Numbered from the stretch's first letter, positions 32,063 to 41,885 are shown. The stretch: DNA of 64,000 nt from Blastococcus sp. TF02-8 (GCF_003319175.1 NZ_QOHK01000004.1:124001-188000); one strand, 5' to 3'. The notes: generated from the sequence alone by a model not told the origin. Program-made: numbers and translations.

Positions 32063-32437
32063 GTGCCCGACCGCGACTCCGTCCCCGCCGCCGACCTGCC
32101 GGCCCGCACCGTGCGCCGGGCCGGCGACTGGGCCGTGGGCAACCGCGGGCCCGGGCCCGACGGGGAGGACCGCTACTTCGCCGTGTCCCGGCTGTGCCGC
32201 CACCAGCTCGCCGACCTGTCCGAGGGCACCGTGGACGCCGACGGCTGCCTCGTCTGCCCCTGGCACCAGAGCCGCTACGACGTCCGCACCGGCGAGATGG
32301 TCGAGGGACCGAGGGGCTTCCTCGGCTACCACGGCCCGACGCCCGGCTACACCCAGCTGGTGCGGCTGCTCGGCTCGATCGCCCGGCTGCGTGTCCGCCG
32401 GGCCACCCGCCAGGGCGACGACGTCGTCCTCGAGTGA
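32063..32437 (+). CDS. Small Rieske [2Fe-2S] protein
   Basis: The 124-residue protein contains a Rieske cluster site, CRH followed by 17 residues and CPWH, with the usual SRYDVRTGEMVEGP continuation. It is thus a stand-alone Rieske ferredoxin-like protein, of the kind that donates electrons to oxygenases or sits in cytosolic redox chains. No oxygenase or reductase is adjacent. The GTG at 32063 has AGGAGG 4 bases upstream. It is divergent from the TPM gene and converges on the ABC transporter operon with 9 bases between stop codons. Confidence 0.85.
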   Translation: MPDRDSVPAADLPARTVRRAGDWAVGNRGPGPDGEDRYFAVSRLCRHQLADLSEGTVDADGCLVCPWHQSRYDVRTGEMVEGPRGFLGYHGPTPGYTQLVRLLGSIARLRVRRATRQGDDVVLE

Positions 32438-32446
32438 GGCACGGGG

Positions 32447-34147
32447 CTAGGACTGGCTGAGCTGCTCCCAGGTGGCCCGCCGGCGCGCCTGCTCGGCCGG
32501 GTCCGGCACGGGCAGCGAGGCCAGCAGCCGCTGGGTGTAGGGGTGCTGCGGGTTGCCCAGCACCTCCGCCCCCGTGCCCTCCTCCACCAGCGAGCCCCGG
32601 TAGAGCACCGCGATCCGGTCGGCCAGCAGGTCGACGACGGCGAGGTCGTGGCTGATGAACAGCGCGGCGAAGCCGAACTCGCGCTGCAGCTCGTCGAACA
32701 GCTCCAGCACACGGGCCTGCACCGACACGTCCAGCGCCGAGGTCGGCTCGTCGGCGATCAGCAGCTCGGGCTGCAGCGCCAGTGACCGGGCGAGGCTGGC
32801 CCGTTGCCGCTGACCACCGGAGAGCTCGTGCGGGAACCGGTCGCCGAACGCCTTGGGCAGCTGCACCGCCTCGAGCAGCTCGTCGACCCGGCCGCGCGCC
32901 TCGCGGGCGTCGCCGGCCCGCTTGTGCACGACCAGCGGTTCGGCCACGGCCTCGGCGATGGTGAGCAGCGGGTTGAAGCTCGACGCCGGGTCCTGGAAGA
33001 CGAACCCGATCCGCTCGCGCACCGGCCGGAAGGTCTTCTCCTTCACGCCGTTCATCTCGGTCCCCAGCACTTGGAGCGAGCCGCCGGTGACCTTGGTCAG
33101 CCCGGCGATGGCCCGGCCGATCGTGGTCTTGCCGCTGCCGCTCTCGCCGACCAGGCCCAGCACCTCGCCGGGGCGGATGGCCAGGCTGACGCCGTCGACG
33201 GCGACGAAGTCGGGCTGGCGCAGGCGGCCCGGGTAGACGATCCGCAGGTCGCGGGCCTCGACCACCGGCGCGCTGTCAGCCCACCCGGCCTCGCGCCGGG
33301 ACGACCGCTCCACCGCGCGTGCCGACCCCTCGCCCAGCCGCGGCACCGAGGCCAGCAGCTTCTGGGTGTAGGGGTCCTGCGGGCTGGAGAAGAGGGTGGC
33401 GACGTCGGCCTGCTCGACGATCTTCCCGGAGTACATGACCGCCACCCGGTCGGCGAGGTCGGCGACGACGCCCATGTTGTGGGTGATCAGCACGATGGCG
33501 GTGCCGAACTCGTCGCGGCAGCGGCGCAGCAGGTCGAGGATCTCGGCCTGCACGGTGACGTCGAGGGCCGTCGTCGGCTCGTCGGCGATGATCACACCCG
33601 GATCGAGCACGAGCGCCTGCGCGATGACGATGCGCTGCTTCTGCCCGCCCGAGAACTGGTGCGGGTAGTGGTCCACGCGCTTCTCCGGGTCGGGGATGCC
33701 GACCCGGCGCATGACGTCGACGACCTTCGCGCGGGCCTCGGCGCGGGTGTACTTCCCGTGCGCGCGCAGCCCCTCGGCGATCTGCCAGCCCACCGGGTAC
33801 ACCGGGTTGAGCGCGGTCGACGGCTCCTGGAACACCATCGCGGCGTCGACGCCGCGGATGTCGCCGAGCTGCCGCGGCGACAGGGTCACGACGTCGTGGG
33901 CGCTGGCGCCGTCCTTGCTGCGCAGCACCACCGCGCCGCGGGTGGTCGCGGTCTCGGGCAGCAGCCCGAGGATGCTGCGCGCGGTCACGGACTTGCCGCT
34001 GCCGCTCTCTCCGACGATGGCCAGCACCTCACCGGCCGCCACCGCCAGGGTCACGCCCTTGACGGCGGCGACGTCCCCGGAGTCGGTGGCGAAGGAGACG
34101 GTCAGGTCGTCGATGTCGACGACGTCACGGGCGGGTGTGGTGGTCAC
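32447..34147 (-). CDS. Peptide-type ABC transporter, fused double ATPase (DppD-DppF)
   Basis: This 566-residue protein contains two complete oligopeptide-type nucleotide-binding domains in one chain, equivalent to DppD and DppF. Walker A is GESGSGKS in both halves; signatures are FSGGQKQR and LSGGQRQR; each Walker B reads IADEPTTALDV or IADEPTSALDV. Both halves have the C-terminal HPYTQ/DPYTQKLL motif of the family. It powers import through the two adjacent permeases. GTG start overlapping the permease stop codon. The oligopeptide, nickel or other substrate cannot be told. Confidence 0.92.
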   Translation of the reverse strand: MTTTPARDVVDIDDLTVSFATDSGDVAAVKGVTLAVAAGEVLAIVGESGSGKSVTARSILGLLPETATTRGAVVLRSKDGASAHDVVTLSPRQLGDIRGVDAAMVFQEPSTALNPVYPVGWQIAEGLRAHGKYTRAEARAKVVDVMRRVGIPDPEKRVDHYPHQFSGGQKQRIVIAQALVLDPGVIIADEPTTALDVTVQAEILDLLRRCRDEFGTAIVLITHNMGVVADLADRVAVMYSGKIVEQADVATLFSSPQDPYTQKLLASVPRLGEGSARAVERSSRREAGWADSAPVVEARDLRIVYPGRLRQPDFVAVDGVSLAIRPGEVLGLVGESGSGKTTIGRAIAGLTKVTGGSLQVLGTEMNGVKEKTFRPVRERIGFVFQDPASSFNPLLTIAEAVAEPLVVHKRAGDAREARGRVDELLEAVQLPKAFGDRFPHELSGGQRQRASLARSLALQPELLIADEPTSALDVSVQARVLELFDELQREFGFAALFISHDLAVVDLLADRIAVLYRGSLVEEGTGAEVLGNPQHPYTQRLLASLPVPDPAEQARRRATWEQLSQS

Positions 34148-35202
34148 AGCCCGACCTCCTTCGCGGGGTCGAGTTCGGTCGGGACGGCGGCCGCGGCCGG
34201 CACCACCGAGGTCTCGGCGACGTCGGCGGGCGACGTGCCGCCCCGGCGGCGGGTGCGCAGCCGGGGGTCGGCCAGGTCGTTGAGGCTCTCCCCCACCAGC
34301 GTCAGACCGAGGACGACGAGCACGATCGCCAGGCCGGGGAACACCGAGGTCCACCAGATGCCGCTGGTCACGTCCGACAGTGCCTTCTGCAGGTCGTAGC
34401 CCCACTCGGCCGCGGCCGTGGGCTCGATGCCGAACCCGAGGAAGCCCAGCCCCGCCAGCGTCAGGATCGCCTCGGAGGCGTTGAGCGTGAGGATCAGCGG
34501 CAGCGTGCGGGTGGCGTTGCGGAACACGTGGCGCGACATGATCCGCCACTGCCCGGCGCCGATGACGCGGGCGGACTCGACGTAGGCCTCGGCCTTGATC
34601 CGCACCGTCTCGGCCCGCACCACCCGCAGGTACTGCGGCACGAAGATGACGGTGATCGAGATGGCCGCGGCCATGATGCCGCCGGCGAGGCTCGACTCAC
34701 CGCCGTTGAGCACGATGCCCACGACGATCGCCAGCAGCAGCGAGGGGAAGGCGTAGATCGCGTCGGCGATGACGACCAGCACCCGGTCCAGCCAGCCGCC
34801 GAAGTAGCCCGAGACCAGTCCGAGCAGGACGCCGATCACGATCGACATGAGGACGGCGGCGACGATCACCAGCAGGGCGGTGCGCGAGCCCCAGATGACC
34901 CGGGAGAGCACGTCGTAGCCACCGACCGTCGTCCCGAGCCAGTGCTCCGACGACGGCGCCTGCTGGGCGCCGAACGGGCCGGCCGGGTCGCGGAGCTGGT
35001 TGTACTCGTAGGGCGCCAGCAGCGGCGCGAACAGCGCCGTCAGCAGGAACAGGCCGGTGAGCAGGAGGCCGGCGACCAGCATGCCGCGCTGCAGGCCCAC
35101 GCTCTGCCGCAGCTGGCGGACGACGGGCAGCCCGCGCCAGCCGCGCGGCCGGCGGCCGCCGGCCTCGACGGCTGGAGCCTGGGGGGTGGCGACGGTGGCC
35201 AT
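34144..35202 (-). CDS. Peptide-type ABC transporter permease (DppC-like)
   Basis: The 352-residue protein has about six membrane helices and the DppC/OppC signature: LGTTVGGYDVLSRVIWGSRTAL early on, and the EAA-type loop ESARVIGAGQWRIMSRHVFRNATRTLPL. N-terminal 40 residues are cytoplasmic and basic. ATG start at 35202, one base after the stop of the other permease gene; its stop overlaps the ATPase start (GTGA). Confidence 0.92.
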   Translation of the reverse strand: MATVATPQAPAVEAGGRRPRGWRGLPVVRQLRQSVGLQRGMLVAGLLLTGLFLLTALFAPLLAPYEYNQLRDPAGPFGAQQAPSSEHWLGTTVGGYDVLSRVIWGSRTALLVIVAAVLMSIVIGVLLGLVSGYFGGWLDRVLVVIADAIYAFPSLLLAIVVGIVLNGGESSLAGGIMAAAISITVIFVPQYLRVVRAETVRIKAEAYVESARVIGAGQWRIMSRHVFRNATRTLPLILTLNASEAILTLAGLGFLGFGIEPTAAAEWGYDLQKALSDVTSGIWWTSVFPGLAIVLVVLGLTLVGESLNDLADPRLRTRRRGGTSPADVAETSVVPAAAAVPTELDPAKEVGL

Positions 35203-35203
35203 C

Positions 35204-36310
35204 TCAGTACCTCACCCGGGGGTCGATGAGCGCGGCGATGACGTCGACGACGAAGTTGACGACGGCCACGATCACGGCGGCCAGCACGACGATGCCCTGG
35301 ACGGCGACGAAGTCGCGCGCCTGGAGGTACTCGACGAGCTGGAAGCCCAGCCCCTTCCACTCGAAGGTCGTCTCGGTCAGCACCGCGCCGCCGAGGAGCA
35401 GCGCGATCTGCAGGCCGATGACGGTGACGATCGGGATCAGCGCCGGGCGGTAGGCGTGCTTGCGCAGCAGCCGCCGCTCGCTGACCCCGCGGGAGCGCGC
35501 CGCCTCGACGTAGCCGCTGCCCAGCGTGCCGATGACGTTGGTGCGCACCAGCCGGAGGAAGACGCCGGCGGTGAGCAGCCCGAGCGCGATCGCGGGCAGC
35601 ACGGCGTGCTCGAGGACGTCGGAGAGCACCTCGCCGTCGCCGAGCCGCAGCGCGTCGATCAGGTAGATGCCGGTGCTGCCGTCCAGGGTCTGCAGCTCGA
35701 TCTCCGCACCGGTCGAGGCGCGGCCGGCGACGGGCAGCCACCCGAGGTTGACGGCGAAGACCAGCTTGAGCAGGAGGCCGGCGAAGAAGACGGGGGTGGC
35801 GTAGCAGAGGATCGCGAACACCCGCAGCACCGCGTCGGGCCAGCGGTCGCGCAGGTAGGCGGCCAGCCGGCCCAGCGGGATGCCGACGACGAAGGCGACG
35901 ATCAGGGCGTAGAAGGCCAGCTCGAGGGTGGCCGCACCGAACGTCGTCAGCATCTCGGTGACCTTGCGGCCGTCGCTGAGCGCCGTGCCGAAGTCCCCGC
36001 GCACGAGCTGGGTCAGGTACTCCCAGTACTGCACCAGGATCGGCCGGTCGTACCCCGCGGCCTTGATCCTGGCGGCCAGCTCGGCGGCCGGCAGCCGGCC
36101 GCCCTGCGCGGCGGTGATCGGGTCACCGGTGAGCCGCATCAGCACGAAGACCGTCGTCACCAGGATGAAGATGGTCGGGAAGATCAGCAGGAACCGGACG
36201 AGCAGGTAGCTGCCCAGCCCACCGCCGCCACCGCGGGTCCTCGCCGCGGCGACGGGCGCGGCACCCGGAGCTGCACCGCCCCCGGTGAGCTCGGTCGTGG
36301 TCGTGGTCAT
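35204..36310 (-). CDS. Peptide-type ABC transporter permease (DppB-like)
   Basis: This 368-residue permease shows the DppB/OppB pattern: an N-terminal helix after a Gly/Ala-rich segment, RLTGDPITAAQG, and the EAA loop VEAARSRGVSERRLLRKHAYRPALIPIV. The ATG at 36310 is the first convincing start; a GTG at 36319 is possible. A hairpin in the 103 bases upstream separates it from the binding-protein gene and may lower its expression relative to that protein. Confidence 0.9.
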   Translation of the reverse strand: MTTTTTELTGGGAAPGAAPVAAARTRGGGGGLGSYLLVRFLLIFPTIFILVTTVFVLMRLTGDPITAAQGGRLPAAELAARIKAAGYDRPILVQYWEYLTQLVRGDFGTALSDGRKVTEMLTTFGAATLELAFYALIVAFVVGIPLGRLAAYLRDRWPDAVLRVFAILCYATPVFFAGLLLKLVFAVNLGWLPVAGRASTGAEIELQTLDGSTGIYLIDALRLGDGEVLSDVLEHAVLPAIALGLLTAGVFLRLVRTNVIGTLGSGYVEAARSRGVSERRLLRKHAYRPALIPIVTVIGLQIALLLGGAVLTETTFEWKGLGFQLVEYLQARDFVAVQGIVVLAAVIVAVVNFVVDVIAALIDPRVRY

Positions 36311-36344
36311 GTCTCCCACTCGTGGTCTGGCCCGTACGAAGGTC

Positions 36345-36383
36345 GGCCCCGGGTGATCCGCGCGCAGCGGGTCACCCGGGGCC
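36345..36383 (-). terminator. Hairpin between binding protein and permease genes
   Basis: A 17-bp stem with one wobble (36345-36361 with 36367-36383) and a 5-base loop lies within an operon whose genes all point leftward. Partial termination here would give more binding protein than membrane components. Confidence 0.75.
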
Positions 36384-36413
36384 GTGGTGCCTTCAGTTTC
36401 TCAGAGGCTGGGA

Positions 36414-38051
36414 TCAGCCCTTGCTGAGGGCGCCGTAGCGGAACTTGAAGGACGCGTCGAGCGTGTCCTCCGCGCCCTCGACGTCGGCGCCGGTGACGGC
36501 CACCTGGGCACCCTGCAGGTAGGGAACCGTGGAGAGGTCGTCGCCGACCTTGTCCTGGATCTCGCCCAGCAGCGCGGTGCGCTCGCCCTCGTCAGCGGTC
36601 GTCGCCTGCTGGAGGATCAGGTCGTTGACCTCCTGGTCGGCGTAGTGGTTGCTGAGGAAGTTCTCCAGGAGGAAGAACGGCGTCAGGTAGTTGTCGGCGT
36701 CGGAGTAGTCCGGGAACCAGCCGAGCTGGTAGGCCGGGTACGCGTCGGCGGTGCGCTGCTTGGAGTACTGCGTCCACTCCGTCGTCTGCAGGTCGACCGA
36801 GAACAGGCCGGAGGCCTCCAGCTGGTCCTTGATCAGCGCGTACTCGTCGGCCGAGGACGGACCGTAGTGGTCGTTGGAGTACTGCAGGCTCAGGTTCACC
36901 GGGGTCTGGACGCCGGCGGCGGCGAGGCGCTGCTTGGCCTTGTCCGCGTCGGCACCACCGGAGCCGTCGCCGTACTTCTCCTTGAGCGGCTCGGTCGCGC
37001 CGGTCAGACCCTCGGGGACGAAGGAGTACAGCGGGGTGTAGGTGCCCTTGTAGACCTGGTCGGCGATCTCCTCGCGGTCGATCAGGTCGGCCACGGCCTG
37101 GCGCACGGCCTGGGCCTTGGCCGGGTCGGCCTCGGGGGTCTTCGCACCGTAGGGCTGGGTGTCGAAGTTGAAGACGATGTAGCGGATCTCGCCGCCGGGA
37201 CCGTCGACGACCTTGACCTTGTCGTTGCCGCGCAGGTCCTCGATGTCGGTCGCGGTGAGGCTGCGGAAGGCGACGTCGATGTTGCCCTCCTGGATCTCCA
37301 GCTTCAGGTTGGAGGCCTCGGCGTAGTACTTGACGTTGACCTTGTCGGTCTTCGGCGCGCCCAGCAGACCCTGGTAGTCCGGGTAGGCCTCGTAGGAGAT
37401 GAGGTCGTTCTGCTTGTAGCTGGTGATCGTGTACGGGCCGTGGAACGCCTTGCCGTCGACGATCTCCTTGTCCGGGGTCACCGAGTCGGCCGAGAAGACC
37501 TCCTCGTCGACGATCGGACCGGCCGGGCTCGACAGGATCTGCGGGAAGACCTGGTCGTTCGGGCTCTTCAGGTTGAACACGACCGTGGTGTCGTCCGGCG
37601 TCTCGACGCTGTCGAGGTTGTAGAGCAGCGACGACGGGCCGTTCTCGTCGGCGATCGCCAGCTGACGGTCGAAGGTGAACTTCACGTCGGAGCTGGTGAG
37701 GTCGTGCCCGTTGGCCCACTTGAGGTCGGGCTTGAGCGTGACCGTGTACTGGGTCGGCGCGGTGAACTCGGCCGACTCGGCGATGTCGGGCTCGACGTCG
37801 GGGCTGCCGAAGGGGGTGTTCATCAGGAAGGGGAACACCTGGTTCATCACCGCGAACGAGCCGTTGTCGTACGAACCGGCCGGGTCGAGGAAGGTGATCT
37901 TGTCCGTGGTGCCGATCGTCAGGGACCCGCCGTTCCCACCGCCGGAGCCGCTGTCACCGTCGCTGCCACCGCAGGCGCTGAGCACCAGGGCCGTCGCAGC
38001 GAGGCCGGCCGTGGCGACGCTGCGCCGACGGCTGATCGAACCGGAAGTCAT
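36414..38051 (-). CDS. Peptide-type ABC transporter binding lipoprotein
   Basis: The 545-residue protein is a family 5 solute-binding lipoprotein. A twin-arginine-like SRRRSVATAGLAATALVLSAC signal leads to lipobox LSAC, followed by a Gly/Ser/Asp linker. Family 5 landmarks are LKPDLKWANGHDLTSSDVKFTFD and QYWEYLT-partner context in the permease. It captures the substrate outside the membrane for the adjacent permeases. ATG start at 38051 with a GAGGT-containing leader. The 220 bases upstream to recR carry the promoter, with possible -10 hexamers but none certain. Confidence 0.92.
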   Translation of the reverse strand: MTSGSISRRRSVATAGLAATALVLSACGGSDGDSGSGGGNGGSLTIGTTDKITFLDPAGSYDNGSFAVMNQVFPFLMNTPFGSPDVEPDIAESAEFTAPTQYTVTLKPDLKWANGHDLTSSDVKFTFDRQLAIADENGPSSLLYNLDSVETPDDTTVVFNLKSPNDQVFPQILSSPAGPIVDEEVFSADSVTPDKEIVDGKAFHGPYTITSYKQNDLISYEAYPDYQGLLGAPKTDKVNVKYYAEASNLKLEIQEGNIDVAFRSLTATDIEDLRGNDKVKVVDGPGGEIRYIVFNFDTQPYGAKTPEADPAKAQAVRQAVADLIDREEIADQVYKGTYTPLYSFVPEGLTGATEPLKEKYGDGSGGADADKAKQRLAAAGVQTPVNLSLQYSNDHYGPSSADEYALIKDQLEASGLFSVDLQTTEWTQYSKQRTADAYPAYQLGWFPDYSDADNYLTPFFLLENFLSNHYADQEVNDLILQQATTADEGERTALLGEIQDKVGDDLSTVPYLQGAQVAVTGADVEGAEDTLDASFKFRYGALSKG

Positions 38052-38271
38052 CCGCTACCTCGTTCTCATCACAGCGGCCGCCGGTGGAGCGTGGAGCCGC
38101 TGGTGGTCAGGGAGATCAAGTCCTAACACACGATTTCGCGGCCCAGTGAGGTCCTCCGATCACCGTTACCGCGATGTGACTGGCGCGGAGAGCTGGCCCA
38201 CAGGCGGCCGACCCCGGACCGGATGGGCCCGGAATCCCGGCTCCGGTGGCCGGTCGGCCCGGTCGACACCG

Positions 38272-38871
38272 CTACGCGTCGATGCGACGGCGCCCCTCGA
38301 ACGCCCGCCCCAGCGTCACCTCGTCGGCGTACTCGAGATCTCCGCCGACCGGCAGCCCGCTGGCCAGCCGGGAGACGGCCAGCCCCATCGGGCCGACCAG
38401 CCGCGCCAGGTACGCAGCCGTCGCCTCGCCCTCCAGGTTCGGGTCGGTGGCGATGATCAGCTCCTTGACGGTGCCGTCCATGAGACGAGTCATGAGCTCC
38501 TTGACCCTGAGGTCGTCGGGGCCGACGCCGTCGATCGGGCTGATCGCCCCGCCCAGCACGTGGTAGCGGCCGCGGAACTCGCGCGTGCGCTCGATGGCCA
38601 CGACGTCCTTGGGCTCCTCGACGACGCACAGGACGTCGTCGGACCGGCGCGGGTCACGGCAGATGCGGCACTGCTCGGCCTCGGCGACGTTGAAGCAGGT
38701 CACGCAGAAGCGCACCGACTCCTGGACCCGCGTCAGCGCGGCCACCAGCCGGCTCACGTCCGCGGACTCGGACGACAGCAGGTGGAAGGCGATGCGCTGG
38801 GCGCTCTTGGGCCCCACGCCGGGCAGGCGACCGAGCTCGTCGATCAGGTCCTGGACGGCACCCTCGTACAC
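38272..38871 (-). CDS. recR: Recombination protein RecR
   Basis: RecR loads RecA onto gapped DNA together with RecF/RecO. The 199-residue protein has the N-terminal helix-hairpin-helix with [17 protein letters not shown], a four-cysteine zinc finger (Cys56, 59, 68, 71) and a Toprim domain ([16 protein letters not shown]). Length is exactly typical. The GTG at 38871 has AGGAG 4 bases upstream. It follows ybaB by 43 bases, the usual ybaB-recR pair downstream of dnaX. Confidence 0.97.
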   Translation of the reverse strand: MYEGAVQDLIDELGRLPGVGPKSAQRIAFHLLSSESADVSRLVAALTRVQESVRFCVTCFNVAEAEQCRICRDPRRSDDVLCVVEEPKDVVAIERTREFRGRYHVLGGAISPIDGVGPDDLRVKELMTRLMDGTVKELIIATDPNLEGEATAAYLARLVGPMGLAVSRLASGLPVGGDLEYADEVTLGRAFEGRRRIDA

Positions 38872-38914
38872 GGTGCTCCTCGGGGTTGCGAAGTAGGTCG
38901 GGTGGGCGGCGCGG

Positions 38915-39259
38915 TCAGAAGCCCGGCAGGCCCAGCCCCCCGCCAGGACCGCCCAGCCCACCGGCGAGCGGGCCCATGCGGCTGGCGGCGAGCTCGTCGG
39001 CCGTGCGCTTCGCGTCGCGCACGGCGGCGACGACGAGGTCCTGCAGCGTCTCGAGGTCGTCGGGGTCGACGGCCGCGGGGGCGATGGTGAGCGCGGTGAG
39101 GTCGCCGTCGCCGGTCATCGTCGCCGAGACCAGGCCGCCCCCGGCGGTGCCGGTGACCTCGGTCGCGGCCAGCTCCTCCTGGGCGGCGACGAGCTGCTGC
39201 TGCATCTCCTGGGCCTGCTTCATCAGCTGGGACAGGTCGGGAGCGCCTCCGGGGAACAT
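38915..39259 (-). CDS. ybaB: YbaB/EbfC family nucleoid-associated protein
   Basis: The 114-residue protein belongs to the YbaB/EbfC DNA-binding family, with [27 protein letters not shown] and the [18 protein letters not shown] helix. The C-terminus is a short Gly/Leu/Pro-rich tail. It forms tweezer-like dimers that coat DNA. The ATG at 39259 is the family start; a preceding hairpin separates it from dnaX. Confidence 0.93.
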   Translation of the reverse strand: MFPGGAPDLSQLMKQAQEMQQQLVAAQEELAATEVTGTAGGGLVSATMTGDGDLTALTIAPAAVDPDDLETLQDLVVAAVRDAKRTADELAASRMGPLAGGLGGPGGGLGLPGF

Positions 39260-39296
39260 GCCCCGAGAGTAGGCCGCCGGTACGACCGTGCCGGTC

Positions 39297-39342
39297 GTTT
39301 CCCGGCGATGCCGCCGAGATCGCGGCCGCAACGCCGGGAAAC
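39297..39342 (-). terminator. Hairpin between dnaX and ybaB
   Basis: An 11-bp perfect stem, 39297-39307 with 39332-39342, has a GC-rich inner loop of 24 bases. It may attenuate read-through from dnaX into ybaB-recR. Confidence 0.5.
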
Positions 39343-39359
39343 CGCCGGCAGCGCCGCCG

Positions 39360-41681
39360 TCAGCTGTCGACGGGGCGGGCGCCGAGCTGCGCGCGCAGCA
39401 GCTGGAGCGCCGCCTGCTCCTGGTCGACGGCGGGCTCGGGTTCGCGGTCGCCACCCGAGGAGACCTCGGCGGCCCGTTCCGCCATGAGCTCGCGCGCCTC
39501 GGCGGCCTCGGCCTGGCGGGCGGCCTCGCGTGCCTCCTCGGGCGCGACCTTCGCAGCGCCCGCGCCCCCTCCACCGGCGCCCTCCACCACGGCGTCGATG
39601 CGCCAGCGCACGCCCAGCAGCTCGTTGAGCGCCTCGCGGAGGACGTCCTTGTTCAGGTCGTCGCCGATCCGGCGGGCCAGTGCCGGAGAGGAGGTGGACA
39701 GGGTGAGGACGCCGTTGGCCAGCTGGTGCACCTGCGCGTTCTTGAGCAGCGCCTCGGTGGTGCGCTTGTGCTTCTTGACGACGGCGAGCAGCTCCGGCCA
39801 CACCCGGCGGACGTCGGTCGTGCTTAGCTCACCGTCGCCACCGGCCGGGGCGTCGGGCGGGTTGGCCGAGACCACCGGGGTCGGCTCGCCACCGCGGGGC
39901 GCGGGCGCGGACTCGGCAGCGGCCCGGGGCGGCGAGGCCGGCGGCCGGGGCTGCTCGACCCGCGCCGCAGCGGCCTGGACGGCAGCGGGCCGGGCGGGGT
40001 GTGGCCAGTCCTCGTCGTCGGTCGGCTCGGGCGGCAGCGGGATGTCGGGCTCGCCCTCGGCCACGCGCGGGGCACGCGCGGCGGGGGCGGGCTCCGGGGC
40101 GGGGGCGGGTTCCGCAGCGGGGGCTGCTGCCGGTGGCCGGGGACGGCTGCCGGGCCGAGCGGTCTCCGGCCAGTCGGTGGACGCCGCGGCCGGGGTCGGC
40201 GTCGGGGCCTCCGCCGCCGGAGCGGTCGGCGCGGCCGGAGCGGTCGGCGCGGCCGGAGCGGTCGGCGCGGCCGGAGCGGTCGGCGCGGCCGGAGGGGTCT
40301 GGGCTGCTGCGGCGGGGGCCGCAGGGCGGGCGGGGGTCTCGGCCGCGGACTGCGACTTGCGGACGAACTCCCGGCGCGGACCGGACGACTCCGCCACCGG
40401 CGGCCGCGGCGCCTCGGGCCTGGGCGCCTCGGGCTGCTGCGGCTGCGGCGCCTCGCGCACGGGCGATGGACGCGCCGGGGCCTCGACGCCCTCGACCGGC
40501 CGGCCGGCGTGCTCACCGGCGATCGACATGCGCCGTTCGATGCGCTCCAGACGCTGCAGGGTCGCCGCGGCCGAGCCGTCGGTGGCGGGCAGCAGCATCC
40601 GGGCGCAGACCAGCTCCAGGAGCAGCCGTGGCGCCGTCGTCCCCCGCATCTCGGTCAGGCCCTCGTGCACGGTGTCGGCCATCCGGGACAGCGTCGCCGA
40701 GCCCAGCGCCTGTGCCTGGGAGTTCATGAGGTCGAGGCGGTCGGGCGGGCAGTCGAGCAGCCCGTTGCCGCCGGCGTCCGGCACCGCGTCCAGCACGATC
40801 AGGTCGCGCAGCCGGTCGAGCAGGTCGGTGGCGAAGCGGCGCGGGTCGTGCCCGGCCTCGACCACCCGGTCGACCGCGCGGAAGACGCCGGGGGCGTCGT
40901 GCGCCGCGAGGGCGTCGATGGTCTCGTCGAGCAGCGCGTCGTCGGTGACGCCGAGCAGCCCGACGGCGCTCTTGTAGGTGACGCCGTCCGGCCCGGCGCC
41001 CGCGAGGAGCTGGTCGAGGATCGACAGCGAGTCGCGGACCGACCCACCGCCGGCGCGCACCACCAGGGGGAACACCGTGGGCTCGACCTGCACCCCCTCG
41101 GCGACGCAGGTCTTCTCCAGCAGGGCGCGCAGCGTCGTCGGCGGGACGAGGCGGAAGGGGTAGTGGTGGGTGCGCGACCGGATGGTCGGCAGGACCTTCT
41201 CCGGCTCTGTCGTCGCGAAGACGAAGACCAGGAACTCCGGCGGCTCCTCGACGACCTTGAGCAGGGCGTTGAAGCCCTGCGTGGTCACCATGTGCGCCTC
41301 GTCGACGATGTAGACCTTGTAGCGGCTGTTCACCGGGGCGAAGAACGCCCGCTCGCGCAGGTCACGGGCGTCGTCGACACCACCGTGGCTCGCGGCGTCG
41401 ATCTCGATGACGTCGAGGGAGCCCGGGCCGTCGGGCGCGAGCGCGACGCAGGAGCCGCAGACGCCGCAGGGCGTGGAGGTCGGGCCCTGCTCGCAGTTGA
41501 GGGAGCGGGCCAGGATCCGCGCCGAGGAGGTCTTGCCGCAGCCGCGCGGGCCGCTGAAGAGATAGGCGTGGTTGATCCGGCCGGCGTCGACCGCGTTCAC
41601 CAGCGGGGCGGTGACGTGCTCCTGCCCGACCACCTCGGCGAAGGTCGCCGGGCGGTACTTCCGGTAGAGCGCGAGAGCCAC
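39360..41681 (-). CDS. dnaX: DNA polymerase III subunits gamma/tau
   Basis: This 773-residue clamp-loader ATPase begins with [19 protein letters not shown]. Walker A GPRGCGKT is at residues 44-51, the zinc site uses Cys63, 72, 75 and 78, and the DEAH box is in VYIVDEAHM; the SRT sensor motif follows. After the AAA+ core (to about 365) there is a long Pro/Ala-rich linker that contains four perfect 18-bp tandem repeats, then a tau-like C-terminal domain ([25 protein letters not shown]) that binds the polymerase. The GTG start is at the conserved N-terminus. The SRP RNA gene lies just upstream. Confidence 0.96.
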   Translation of the reverse strand: MALALYRKYRPATFAEVVGQEHVTAPLVNAVDAGRINHAYLFSGPRGCGKTSSARILARSLNCEQGPTSTPCGVCGSCVALAPDGPGSLDVIEIDAASHGGVDDARDLRERAFFAPVNSRYKVYIVDEAHMVTTQGFNALLKVVEEPPEFLVFVFATTEPEKVLPTIRSRTHHYPFRLVPPTTLRALLEKTCVAEGVQVEPTVFPLVVRAGGGSVRDSLSILDQLLAGAGPDGVTYKSAVGLLGVTDDALLDETIDALAAHDAPGVFRAVDRVVEAGHDPRRFATDLLDRLRDLIVLDAVPDAGGNGLLDCPPDRLDLMNSQAQALGSATLSRMADTVHEGLTEMRGTTAPRLLLELVCARMLLPATDGSAAATLQRLERIERRMSIAGEHAGRPVEGVEAPARPSPVREAPQPQQPEAPRPEAPRPPVAESSGPRREFVRKSQSAAETPARPAAPAAAAQTPPAAPTAPAAPTAPAAPTAPAAPTAPAAEAPTPTPAAASTDWPETARPGSRPRPPAAAPAAEPAPAPEPAPAARAPRVAEGEPDIPLPPEPTDDEDWPHPARPAAVQAAAARVEQPRPPASPPRAAAESAPAPRGGEPTPVVSANPPDAPAGGDGELSTTDVRRVWPELLAVVKKHKRTTEALLKNAQVHQLANGVLTLSTSSPALARRIGDDLNKDVLREALNELLGVRWRIDAVVEGAGGGGAGAAKVAPEEAREAARQAEAAEARELMAERAAEVSSGGDREPEPAVDQEQAALQLLRAQLGARPVDS
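40221..40292 (-). repeat. Four 18-bp tandem repeats in dnaX
   Basis: The unit AGCGGTCGGCGCGGCCGG is repeated four times without mismatch at 40221, 40239, 40257 and 40275. On the coding strand each unit encodes six residues of an Ala-Pro-Thr pattern in the linker between the ATPase core and the tau domain. Confidence 0.95.
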
Positions 41682-41749
41682 GAGGCGAGATTACGTGGCC
41701 GGGGTGACGCTCCGGGCGCGTCGTCCACTCGGGCCCACCAGGAGAGCAG

Positions 41750-41838
41750 AGGACCCCCCGCGCACCCGCCAGAGCCCGCTTATCCTTGCTGCCTTCCGGC
41801 CCTGGGGAGGTTCACAGGGTGACGCCACGCGAGGGGTC
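41750..41838 (-). ncRNA. ffs: Signal recognition particle RNA (small bacterial type)
   Basis: The minus strand reads GTGAACCTCCCC, then AGGGCCGGAAGGCAGCAAGG and GGGCTCTGGCGGGTG, the conserved apical domain of bacterial SRP RNA with the GGAA tetraloop and internal loop that bind Ffh. The ends pair: CCCCTCGCG (41828-41836) with CGCGGGGGG (41754-41762), and CACCC with GGGTG. A TACAGT -10 hexamer at 41845-41850 predicts a 5' end near 41838. Its place directly before dnaX is standard in actinobacteria. The exact ends are approximate. Confidence 0.95.
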
Positions 41839-41844
41839 GCGCCC

Positions 41845-41850
41845 ACTGTA
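41845..41850 (-). promoter_or_regulatory. -10 element of the SRP RNA gene
   Basis: TACAGT on the minus strand, about 7 bases upstream of the predicted RNA 5' end. Confidence 0.6.
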
Positions 41851-41885
41851 GTGGAAACCCCGGCGACCACCGACGTGCGCCCCGT

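Noticed and set aside
38052-38271. Promoter hexamers for the peptide-transporter binding protein
   Set aside because: Several TA-containing hexamers occur, none with convincing spacing, so none is listed as a feature.
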